Source of the DNA: Planctomycetaceae bacterium UBA6894
GTDB taxonomy: Bacteria > Planctomycetota > Planctomycetia > Gemmatales > Gemmataceae
Direction: 5' to 3'
NCBI GenBank assembly: GCA_002451275.1
Contig: DKBS01000098.1
Location: 1 to 21,044 of the forward strand
Length of the DNA stretch: 21,044 bases
Below, piece by piece: positions 1 to 13,840 of the stretch; positions within the stretch are counted from its first letter, which is position 1, and each line of letters opens with the position of its first letter. A program made the position numbers and the translations under genes. Under the pieces are notes generated by a model that saw only the letters and a list, made by a program, of their open reading frames with translations, was not told the origin of the DNA and did not search any database.

Positions 1-42
1 AAGAAGCTCGAAGAAGCCGGCGCCAAGGTTTCCGTCAAGTAA
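1..42 (+). CDS. rplL: Ribosomal protein bL12 (L7/L12), C-terminal fragment
   Basis: The first 13 codons read KKLEEAGAKVSVK followed by TAA. This closely matches the extreme C-terminus of ribosomal protein L7/L12 (the E. coli protein ends in a similar EEAGAEVEVK). L7/L12 forms the flexible stalk of the 50S subunit that recruits translation factors. The start lies outside the window. Identity is supported by position: rplL directly precedes rpoB in most bacteria, and rpoB is the next gene here. The stop is followed at 73-102 by a strong terminator, so the ribosomal-protein unit seems to end here, at least partly. Confidence 0.9.
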   Translation, partial: KKLEEAGAKVSVK

Positions 43-72
43 AACGACGGCTCTGGCTCGCTGCATTCGTTT

Positions 73-116
73 CCGGGATCTCCCAGAATTGGGGGATCCC
101 GGTTTCCTTCTTGCTT
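73..116 (+). terminator. Rho-independent terminator after rplL
   Basis: A 12-bp stem pairs 73-84 (CCGGGATCTCCC) with 91-102 (GGGGGATCCCGG) with a single G-U wobble and a 6-nt loop (AGAATT, 85-90). It is followed by a T-rich tail (TTTCCTTCTTGCTT). It sits 30 nt after the rplL stop and is the expected end, or partial end, of the ribosomal-protein transcript. In other bacteria a leaky terminator here reduces rpoB relative to rplL; whether this one is leaky cannot be seen. Confidence 0.85.
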
Positions 117-143
117 GACAAGTCCGGGGGCTGTGTTTAGCCT
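115..143 (+). promoter_or_regulatory. Candidate sigma-70 promoter for rpoBC
   Basis: A perfect TTGACA -35 hexamer lies at 115-120. At a 17-bp spacing the -10 would be TAGCCT (138-143), matching TATAAT at the first, second and last positions only. It lies just after the rplL terminator and upstream of a roughly 400-nt gene-free leader, the right place for a separate rpoBC promoter. The weak -10 is the main doubt. Confidence 0.4.
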
Positions 144-551
144 GTGGGCATGCGACGAATCGCCGATCTGCCTCCAAGCGGACACCCCGTTCATTTCGGG
201 GTGTGTGCCGGAGGCTTGCCTGTTTTCTCGTCGAAGCGGCGCTCCAGTCCGAACCATCCCTTTTTGGGCTGTCCCGTGCAAGTCCAGTTTTCGGGCATCA
301 TTTCCCAGCCCATGGGATTGAATTTCTCCCGCCCTCGCGGGGGTTCCGCATCCGTCCATCACACTGTCATGGAAGACAAATCGACCCGGTGGGCCCGCGC
401 GATCACCAGGCCCGCTTTTTTTGATCACGATCCGGCAGGGAAAAGACTGTTCTGAGGCCCTGCCCGATAGTTACGCCAGACCGATCGCAACGCACCCTGA
501 CACGGCTCCTCCCAAAAGGGGCCACGACACCTGAGAAGAGGACTCGACAAC
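144..551 (+). other. Long untranslated leader of rpoB with several hairpins
   Basis: About 400 nt between the candidate promoter and the rpoB start hold no convincing gene. Open frames here (for example 144-455) have no good ribosome binding site and low-complexity, non-family-like translations. Several inverted repeats are visible: 182-189 with 197-204 (ACACCCCG, perfect 8 bp, 7-nt loop); 328-332 with 337-341 (CCCGC/GCGGG); 389-395 with 409-415 followed by T7 (listed separately); and 435-440 with 458-463 (GCAGGG/CCCTGC). The array of hairpins suggests a structured 5' leader controlling rpoBC, or a small RNA ending at the T7 tract. No known riboswitch class was recognised. Confidence 0.5.
389..422 (+). 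terminator. Candidate attenuator/terminator in the rpoB leader
   Basis: A 7-bp stem pairs GTGGGCC (389-395) with GGCCCGC (409-415) with one U-G wobble and a 13-nt loop. It is followed at once by seven T residues (416-422), the canonical form of an intrinsic terminator. It lies 129 nt upstream of the rpoB start, inside the leader and after the rplL terminator, so every rpoBC transcript from upstream must cross it. It could be an attenuator for rpoBC or the 3' end of a roughly 270-nt small RNA. The loop is larger than usual, which lowers certainty. Confidence 0.55.
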
Positions 552-4346
<3,795 letters not shown>

Positions 4347-4366
4347 CGAGGCGCCCGGCTCGTTCC

Positions 4367-4399
4367 GGTCCGCAGGCGGCGTGCATCGCCGCCCGGACC
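4367..4399 (+). repeat. Strong intergenic hairpin between rpoB and rpoC
   Basis: GGTCCG (4367-4372) pairs with CGGACC (4394-4399), and GGCGGCG (4375-4381) pairs with CGCCGCC (4387-4393). This gives 13 GC-rich pairs interrupted by a 2-nt bulge (4373-4374) and closed by a 5-nt loop. There is no T tract after it, so it is unlikely to terminate transcription. It may set mRNA processing or stability, or the rpoB/rpoC expression ratio, in an otherwise gene-free 118-bp spacer. Confidence 0.7.
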
Positions 4400-4464
4400 A
4401 ACCCCGACAACCCCCTGAAGACTGAAACACCGCCCGACTTTCGACGCCGATCAGGAGAGCCGCC

Positions 4465-8853
<4,389 letters not shown>

Positions 8854-8883
8854 TTGGGCGACGGCGAAGCCGCCTGAAAACTC

Positions 8884-8918
8884 AAAGGGCCCGGTCGATG
8901 CGTTCGACCGGGCCCTTT
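8884..8918. terminator. Bidirectional hairpin terminator between rpoC and the TPR gene
   Basis: A perfect 15-bp stem pairs 8884-8898 (AAAGGGCCCGGTCGA) with 8904-8918 (TCGACCGGGCCCTTT) around a 5-nt loop (TGCGT). It lies 30 nt after the rpoC stop and 20 nt from the stop of the convergent TPR gene. Because the arms begin with AAA and end with TTT, it works in both directions, although the T tract is short on each side. Confidence 0.9.
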
Positions 8919-8938
8919 GCCATTCCACCGAAGATAAC

Positions 8939-11263
8939 TCAATTTTTGGGCGATTTGGAGGCGGTGTTGATCCACGCCTCCCATTCCTTGCGCGTCTTCT
9001 CATCCAGCCTGGGCAGCGCCAGGCGGATCTGCTCCAGGGCCGGAGCCAGCTTGTCGAAACGCCCCAGGGATGAATTGCAGCGGATGGTTCCCCCCAGGGC
9101 TACCAATTGCCCCTGGCGCCCCTCCAACTTGGCCACCTGCTCCTCGAACAGTTGCAAGGCGTCGTTGTAGCGGCCCAGTTGAAACCACGTATCCGCCAGC
9201 AAAAGGGTCACCGAATCCATTTCCTCCTGGCTGAGCTGCGATTTCGCTTCCGGAATCTCCAGGGCCAACCGGATGTCGGTGTAGGTCGCCACGGCCCTTT
9301 CCAGCCAACGGCGATGCTCCGCCTGGAAGTGGGACCGGGTTTCCGCTGTGATTTGCTCGCCCGAGAGCGAGTTTTGGTGCTCCTGAAAAGCCAGATGGCG
9401 GTACGAGTCGGCCAACAGGAGCCGGGCCTTCAGGCTTTGCGGGTATTTCGGATACCTCTCGAGCGCCTCCTCCAGCCGGCGCATAACCATTTTCCAGTCG
9501 CGTCGCTGGAAGTAGAGCGACCCAAGCGTGTACAGCGACAACTCCTGGGCAATCGGGTCTGGATCCAGCCTTAAGACCTGAAGGTTGTGCTCAAGCGTTT
9601 CAGCCGCCACATCGAGGTTGCCTTTTCGCATCGCATCGGCGCCGATCTGGAAACGGGCACGGTAGGAAAATGGCGTGATGAATTTGATGCACTCCCGGTA
9701 GGCCGCTAGGGAATCCGCGTTCCGGTTCAACGCCGCCAGCGCCCCGCCCATCAGATACCAGGCCTCACCTGATTTGTCCGAATTGGGAGCGGCCCGCAAA
9801 AACCTGCTCAGCAATTCCACGGTTTGTCCGTAATCTTCCGCCTCATGGCTTTGTTTGGCCGCCAGCCAGAGGTGGGCTGACTGCTGGTTGGCATCCGGCA
9901 GGGATTCCGCCGTCCTGCTGTTTGCGGTAGCGGCCTCGAGAAACAGCTTGCGAGATTGCGCCAGCGCCTTGTCCTTGCCCCCGGCTTTTTCCCAGGCAGC
10001 CGGTTCGCGCAAGGCGCGCGCCTGGTTTTCATAAACCTGGGCCAACAAAATAGTGGCCCTGCTCGGCTCAGCAATGCCCATGTTCAGTTCAGCCAATGCC
10101 CTGGCTGATTGGTGGTGATTGCCCCGCATCCACAGTTCGAGGGTGCTTTCCAGGACCTGACGGGCCCTGTTCAGGTCTACTCCCTTGGCTCGCCATTTGG
10201 CGGGCGAATCGATCCCTTCCAATGCGGCCTGAAAATGGGCCAGGGCCTTGGCCAGGTCGGCATCGTTGGCCACATATTGGCCAAGCAATAAATGGGCCGG
10301 CCGGCTCGAATCACCCGGCGGAAATTCGAGAACTTTTTCAAACGCCTCCACAGCCTGAACAGGTTGATCGCTTTTCTGGTGGCACAACCCCAAGGAAAAC
10401 CATGCCGTGGCCAGGACCTGCTGGTCGGTGGTGGTTTCCGAATCCAACAGGTTTTGCCAAGCCTCGCCGGCCTGGGACCAAAGCCCCTGCTCCTGATAAC
10501 TCTGGGCCAACAACATCCCGGACCGGGCTCTGATATCGCCAGGAGCCCTGGCCCCCACCTTGTCCAACACCCTGCGCGCCTCTTCCGGCTGCTGCAAAGC
10601 AAGGTACAGTTCACCTGCTGCAAGCTGGGCCTGGGCCCGTTGGCCATCGGTCAACTGGCCCAAACCACGCAAGCGTTCATTGGCGGCCAAGGCGCCTTTC
10701 ACATTCGCCGGTTGGGATGCCAAATGGCATTTGCCCAACAATTCCAGCGATTCGGCGGCCAAATCGGAGTCATCCGCAATCATCCCCAGGGCTTCTATGG
10801 CCCCGGGCACTTCTCCCGACTGAAACCGGGAGTACGCCAGGAGGAATTGTTTGCGGTCCCCATCGGCCCGATTTTCGGGTTCCCCCAAGGAGGCCAACTC
10901 TTCCTGCACCAATTTGATCCGACGCGCGCTTTCATCGGGGGGCAAAACCGTGACCCGGCGCAACCACCCCTCAGCCAACAACAGTTTGGCTTTTACCTGG
11001 ATGGCCGGTCCCGGAGCCAAGGCGGCACTTTTTTCCGCCTCCTCCAGCCATTCGGTCATGTCATCAGGCTGCAGGGCCTCTAGCTGGGTGCGAAGCTGTG
11101 CGATGCGGCGAAGGGCGCCTGTCGGGCCAGTGAAAGGAAGCGGGCCGTACACAATGGATAAACCAAACACCAACACTCCCACCAGGAAAACGGGATAGGC
11201 CCACAGGGGCCCGTTAGGCTCCCGTGGCGCGCCGCGCTTTCCTTCTTGGAGACTGGCGCTCAT
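8939..11263 (-). CDS. Membrane-anchored tetratricopeptide-repeat protein
   Basis: The protein has 774 residues. A basic N-terminus is followed by one hydrophobic segment (about residues 20-40, LWAYPVFLVGVLVFGLSIVYG), so it is probably anchored in the cytoplasmic membrane with the bulk outside. The rest is a long array of helical repeats of TPR type, with recurrent patterns such as A-x-Y-x-L-G/A-L and 'W-x-x-L-G-xx-Y' (for example LGSLYFQRRDWKMVMRRLEEAL and LGRYNDALQLFEEQV). TPR arrays bind partner proteins; no enzymatic domain is visible. The start is placed at the ATG at 11261-11263, which has an AGGGG/GGAG sequence just upstream. A longer frame to 11449 adds 62 residues with no membrane-protein character and would overlap the promoter. 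Divergent from the cytochrome gene. The partner is unknown. Confidence 0.8.
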   Translation of the reverse strand: MSASLQEGKRGAPREPNGPLWAYPVFLVGVLVFGLSIVYGPLPFTGPTGALRRIAQLRTQLEALQPDDMTEWLEEAEKSAALAPGPAIQVKAKLLLAEGWLRRVTVLPPDESARRIKLVQEELASLGEPENRADGDRKQFLLAYSRFQSGEVPGAIEALGMIADDSDLAAESLELLGKCHLASQPANVKGALAANERLRGLGQLTDGQRAQAQLAAGELYLALQQPEEARRVLDKVGARAPGDIRARSGMLLAQSYQEQGLWSQAGEAWQNLLDSETTTDQQVLATAWFSLGLCHQKSDQPVQAVEAFEKVLEFPPGDSSRPAHLLLGQYVANDADLAKALAHFQAALEGIDSPAKWRAKGVDLNRARQVLESTLELWMRGNHHQSARALAELNMGIAEPSRATILLAQVYENQARALREPAAWEKAGGKDKALAQSRKLFLEAATANSRTAESLPDANQQSAHLWLAAKQSHEAEDYGQTVELLSRFLRAAPNSDKSGEAWYLMGGALAALNRNADSLAAYRECIKFITPFSYRARFQIGADAMRKGNLDVAAETLEHNLQVLRLDPDPIAQELSLYTLGSLYFQRRDWKMVMRRLEEALERYPKYPQSLKARLLLADSYRHLAFQEHQNSLSGEQITAETRSHFQAEHRRWLERAVATYTDIRLALEIPEAKSQLSQEEMDSVTLLLADTWFQLGRYNDALQLFEEQVAKLEGRQGQLVALGGTIRCNSSLGRFDKLAPALEQIRLALPRLDEKTRKEWEAWINTASKSPKN

Positions 11264-11319
11264 GGCCCCTGGCTCCGAGGTGGTTTCTGTAAGGGTCCCA
11301 AGACATTGCCCCAAGCCTG

Positions 11320-11335
11320 CAATTTGCCCAAATTG
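11320..11335. repeat. 16-bp interrupted palindrome in the TPR leader
   Basis: CAATTTG (11320-11326) and CAAATTG (11329-11335) are perfect inverted repeats separated by two bases. It lies 57 bp upstream of the TPR start and about 120 bp from the cytochrome promoter, in the divergent control region. A dimeric repressor could bind it, but nothing else supports that. Confidence 0.35.
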
Positions 11336-11377
11336 GCACAACTGAGGCCGTCTTATCTGAAATTTCATTCGAAAATG

Positions 11378-11406
11378 GCTATGCGACAGCCATCCCGACA
11401 AGTCAA
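11378..11406 (-). promoter_or_regulatory. Candidate sigma-70 promoter for the TPR gene
   Basis: On the minus strand TTGACT (11406-11401) and CATAGC (11383-11378) stand 17 bp apart. The -35 is a near-perfect match, the -10 only partial. It would give a leader of about 110 nt for the TPR gene. Confidence 0.35.
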
Positions 11407-11457
11407 GGGCGGGTGAGCCTGTATGCCCGCCCTTCGAAGGACCATCCACCGATGGCC

Positions 11458-11486
11458 TTGGAAGCGCCAGTCCCGGGGCCTATAAT
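11458..11486 (+). promoter_or_regulatory. Sigma-70-type promoter of the cytochrome operon
   Basis: TTGGAA (11458-11463) and a perfect TATAAT (11481-11486) stand 17 bp apart, on the strand reading into the cytochrome gene. Transcription would start near 11493, giving a short leader of about 46 nt before the ATG at 11539. This is the best-formed promoter in the window. Confidence 0.7.
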
Positions 11487-11538
11487 CAGACAACAATGTC
11501 CCTATTCCCAAGCATGGATTCGACCGGGAGTAAACACA

Positions 11539-11958
11539 ATGCAACGGATGCTGAGTGGATTGGTTTTAGGATTGGTTTGCCTGGCCCAGAAACCTGCAGG
11601 GGCATTGGCCCAGGACGCCGCCCCGGCCCAGCCGGCCAAACCGGCCGAAAAAGGTGTGATGCAGCAAAAGCTTGAAAGCTGCCAAAAGTTGCTGGAAGCT
11701 CTGGCCCTGAATGATCTGCCAAAAGCTGCTGACAAAGCCCAGGATTTGATCATCCTCAGCCAAAAGGCCGAGTGGAAGGTCGTTGCCACCCCGCGTTATA
11801 AAGAACTCAGCAACGAATTCCGTGCCGCCGCTGAAAATGTGGTCGAGCAGGCCAAGAACAAAAATTCCGATGGGGCCAACTTGGCCTATATCGATATTTC
11901 CATGCTGTGCTTCAAATGCCACAAGCACATGCGCGAAGTACGCATGACCCGCAAATGA
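11539..11958 (+). CDS. Secreted cytochrome c, c'-like (C-terminal CxxCH)
   Basis: The protein has 139 residues. Residues 1-24 form a signal peptide (hydrophobic core LSGLVLGLVCLA, cleavage near ALA/QD at about 24/25), so it is exported and heme is attached outside the membrane. A Pro/Ala-rich linker (25-38) leads into a four-helix-like region. The only heme-binding motif is CFKCH at 124-128, close to the C-terminus, as in the cytochrome c' (PF01322) architecture. Start chosen at 11539 because GGGAG lies eight bases upstream and the signal peptide then begins correctly; an earlier ATG at 11413 would precede the promoter. It is followed 28 bp later by a small membrane protein on the same strand. 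Cytochromes c' bind NO or CO or carry electrons; the exact role here is not known. Confidence 0.85.
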   Translation: MQRMLSGLVLGLVCLAQKPAGALAQDAAPAQPAKPAEKGVMQQKLESCQKLLEALALNDLPKAADKAQDLIILSQKAEWKVVATPRYKELSNEFRAAAENVVEQAKNKNSDGANLAYIDISMLCFKCHKHMREVRMTRK

Positions 11959-11986
11959 TCATGCAGGCCTTGATAGGACGGAACCC

Positions 11987-12160
11987 ATGAGCAACTCCAG
12001 CGAAACAGGACCGCAAACAACGGCAGAGCTCCTGAAGGACGACCGTGCTCTTGTGACCACGCTCACCTTCATCTGGAGCGGCCTTTTTCTGATTGGTGTG
12101 GGCCTCTACACCGCGGTGGCGGTTTGGACCGCCACCCATCCGCTGGGGCACGGCTCCTGA
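11987..12160 (+). CDS. Small single-span membrane protein, 57 residues
   Basis: The ATG at 11987 has AGGA at 11975-11978, eight bases upstream, and the frame runs to TGA at 12158-12160. A hydrophilic N-terminus (MSNSSETGPQTTAELLKDDR) is followed by one strongly hydrophobic span at about residues 22-48 (core TFIWSGLFLIGVGLYTAVAVW) and a short tail with two histidines (THPLGHGS). It has no recognised family. The 28-bp spacing from the cytochrome gene, on the same strand and with no terminator between, suggests one transcript and possibly a membrane anchor or partner for the cytochrome (inference). Because it is under 60 codons, automatic annotation is likely to miss it. Confidence 0.7.
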   Translation: MSNSSETGPQTTAELLKDDRALVTTLTFIWSGLFLIGVGLYTAVAVWTATHPLGHGS

Positions 12161-12161
12161 A

Positions 12162-13160
12162 TCAATCCCGCGCCACTGTGACCGGCTTGCCTTCGCGGGC
12201 GGACAGTGCCAACGCATCCATCACCCGCAAGGATTTGACCGCCTCGTAGGGATTGGGGGTGGCTGGCCGGTTGTGGAGAACGGCTTCGCTCAGGTGGTCG
12301 ATCATGCAGGTGATCTGGTCATATCCCTCCACCGTGCAGAGGTCGGTTCCATCCGCGTGCTCGACCTCGAATTCTCCCCTGGGAGAGGGAAGCCACATCT
12401 TGGGTATGCGCACCACACCCTTCGCGCAGACCACTTCCATCCCCATGCGCAAGGGGGCATTGAATCCGCAGTCAAAACTGGCCACGCGCCCGTCCTCAAA
12501 TTCCATCTGGCCGGTCATATCGATGTCCACGCCGTGCAGAAAGGTAGCATGGGCAAACACGCGCACCGGCTCGGCTCCCATGGCCCAACGAATTCCGTAA
12601 ACGGGGTAACACCCCACATCCAGCAGGCTGCCGCCACCCATCTCCGGCTTGAGCCGGATGTTGTCGGGATCAATCGGATCCATGCGAAAGGTGAACGATC
12701 CGTGCACACGCTGAACCGGCCCGAGCAGGTTGGAATCCAGCAGTTTCCGCAGCCGCTCCGTGCGTGGATGATGGGGCCACATGAATCCGTCCATCAATCG
12801 CCCGTTGCGGGATTTGACCCACTCCACCAGTTCTAACGCCTCCCGGGCGGTAGGACACAACGGCTTCTCGCACAAAACGGTTTTGCCATGCTCGATGGCG
12901 GCCTTGGTCCATTGGGCGTGCAGGTGATTGGGGAGAGGGTTGTACACGACATCCACCTCGGGATGGCGCACCAGGTCCTCGTAGCTGCCGCAGGCGATGG
13001 GAATACCGGCGGCATCCGCGGCTTGGCGGGCGCGGGCCGTGTCACGGCTGGCCAGGGCCACGACTTTCGCATGTTTGGACTTTGCGAAAGCCGGCAGCAG
13101 GCGTTCATTGATTTTTGCCACGCCCAAAATGCCCCAGCGAACCGTTTTTGCCTGGCTCAT
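12162..13160 (-). CDS. Gfo/Idh/MocA-family NAD(P)-dependent oxidoreductase
   Basis: The protein has 332 residues. The N-terminal Rossmann fold begins VRWGILGVAKI (8-17), with the nucleotide-binding turn at 10-15. The family-typical EKP motif follows at 98-100 (LCEKPLC), and a C-terminal domain holds GGGSLLDVGCYPV (about 175-187), as in the glucose-fructose oxidoreductase and dihydrodiol-dehydrogenase branch. Such enzymes oxidise or reduce sugars and other polyols with NAD(P). No signal peptide, so it is probably cytoplasmic. Start is the ATG at 13158-13160, with GGAG eight bases upstream; an in-frame 76-residue extension looks unlike the family. It converges on the small membrane protein with only one base between the two stops. 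Substrate unknown. Confidence 0.93.
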   Translation of the reverse strand: MSQAKTVRWGILGVAKINERLLPAFAKSKHAKVVALASRDTARARQAADAAGIPIACGSYEDLVRHPEVDVVYNPLPNHLHAQWTKAAIEHGKTVLCEKPLCPTAREALELVEWVKSRNGRLMDGFMWPHHPRTERLRKLLDSNLLGPVQRVHGSFTFRMDPIDPDNIRLKPEMGGGSLLDVGCYPVYGIRWAMGAEPVRVFAHATFLHGVDIDMTGQMEFEDGRVASFDCGFNAPLRMGMEVVCAKGVVRIPKMWLPSPRGEFEVEHADGTDLCTVEGYDQITCMIDHLSEAVLHNRPATPNPYEAVKSLRVMDALALSAREGKPVTVARD

Positions 13161-13212
13161 CACATCGCTCCGTCCGCAAAAAACCTGAAATTCGACCAAA
13201 CTGTCCAATCTA

Positions 13213-13253
13213 CCCCGGCTTGGGAATCTCGTTAAACCACCGACAAACCGGGG
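13213..13253 (-). repeat. Inverted repeat in the oxidoreductase upstream region
   Basis: CCCCGGCTTG (13213-13222) and CAAACCGGGG (13244-13253) are complementary in 9 of 10 positions on the + strand, with a 21-nt spacer. In minus-strand RNA the odd pair becomes a G-U wobble, so a full 10-bp stem could form in the leader of the oxidoreductase. It could also be a protein-binding site between the divergent genes. Confidence 0.35.
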
Positions 13254-13317
13254 CCGATCACATAGTCTGATGTAGTAGGACTTTAGCCTCCACGCTGGGC
13301 TGGGGCAATTGGACGGA

Positions 13318-13341
13318 TTCCGGAGGGTACGCCTTCCGGAA
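13318..13341 (+). repeat. Hairpin just upstream of the 153-residue gene
   Basis: TTCCGGAGG (13318-13326) pairs with CCTTCCGGAA (13332-13341) with one bulged T and a 5-nt loop. It lies 6 nt before the GGAG Shine-Dalgarno (13348-13351) of the next gene, so it may be part of its 5' leader, or an operator. Function unproven. Confidence 0.4.
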
Positions 13342-13358
13342 ACGACTGGAGTGCCGGA

Positions 13359-13820
13359 ATGATCAGGATTCTCAGCGGCCGCGTTCACGTGACCTGCGAA
13401 TTTCTAGACAAACATGTGGTTCCCCTGGTGGTGGAACCGGACGAGATGAAAAATCCCCGCATGGAAATAGGGGAAGGGGCAATCACCCTGAAGGGCGACT
13501 ACCAGACGGGCATCATGCCCATCGGCATTCAGGTGGAGTTCAAGCCCTCAGCAGAGGAAGGCAAACTGATTGCCAATCTCGGCTCGGTGCGCCTGGTGAC
13601 AGGGTTCAACGCACCGGCCATGGTGCGCCAGCTTCTGGTGGACCAGATGGAAGTGCGCGTGCAGGAGATGCCGGGCGCCCGCATGGATGGCGAACGCATC
13701 GAAATCGATCTGACCGCTTTCGCCCAAGGCCACAATGTGGACGTTTCAGGCCGCCTGGAGGCGGTTGATGTGCACGCCGGGCACATCGAATGTGTTTTCG
13801 GGCCCGGGCCCGTTTCCTGA
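13359..13820 (+). CDS. Hypothetical protein, beta-rich, 153 residues
   Basis: I do not recognise this family. The 153-residue translation has alternating hydrophobic stretches that suggest beta strands (for example RILSGRVHVTCEF, IEIDLTAFA and HIECVF) and one likely amphipathic helix at about 90-106 (VRQLLVDQMEVRVQEM). No signal peptide or membrane segment is visible, so it is probably cytoplasmic. Its ATG has GGAG seven bases upstream and begins within a plausible composition for coding sequence, unlike the shadow frames on the other strand. It is divergent from the oxidoreductase and convergent with the DUF457-like hydrolase, 20 bp away. A lipid-binding LmeA-like (DUF2993) fold was considered on its strand pattern but is speculative. 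Confidence 0.7.
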   Translation: MIRILSGRVHVTCEFLDKHVVPLVVEPDEMKNPRMEIGEGAITLKGDYQTGIMPIGIQVEFKPSAEEGKLIANLGSVRLVTGFNAPAMVRQLLVDQMEVRVQEMPGARMDGERIEIDLTAFAQGHNVDVSGRLEAVDVHAGHIECVFGPGPVS

Positions 13821-13830
13821 CTCCTTTTTC
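13799..13830 (+). terminator. Possible terminator at the end of the 153-residue gene
   Basis: A perfect 14-bp palindrome (CGGGCCCGGGCCCG, 13799-13812) overlaps the last codons of the gene and is followed by a T-rich stretch ending TTTTT (13824-13828). As RNA it gives only five GC pairs around a 4-nt loop. The gap to the convergent gene is 20 bp, so this is the only terminator-like element available. Confidence 0.3.
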
Positions 13831-13840
13831 CTTGAAGACC

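Noticed and set aside
144..455. 103-codon open frame in the rplL-rpoB spacer
   Set aside because: Weak start context, no recognisable domain, a composition like random GC-rich sequence, and it runs across the hairpins and T7 terminator of the leader.
11264..11449. 62-residue N-terminal extension of the TPR protein
   Set aside because: The added residues lack the charged-then-hydrophobic pattern of the membrane anchor, and they would cover the likely promoter region. The ATG at 11263 directly precedes the anchor.
11961..11990. Nine-codon frame between the cytochrome and the small membrane protein
   Set aside because: Too short to support, and it ends within the start codon of the next gene, which has its own ribosome site.
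13161..13388. 76-residue extension of the oxidoreductase
   Set aside because: The Rossmann-fold strand starts right after the ATG at 13160, as in the family. The extension runs into the divergent gene.
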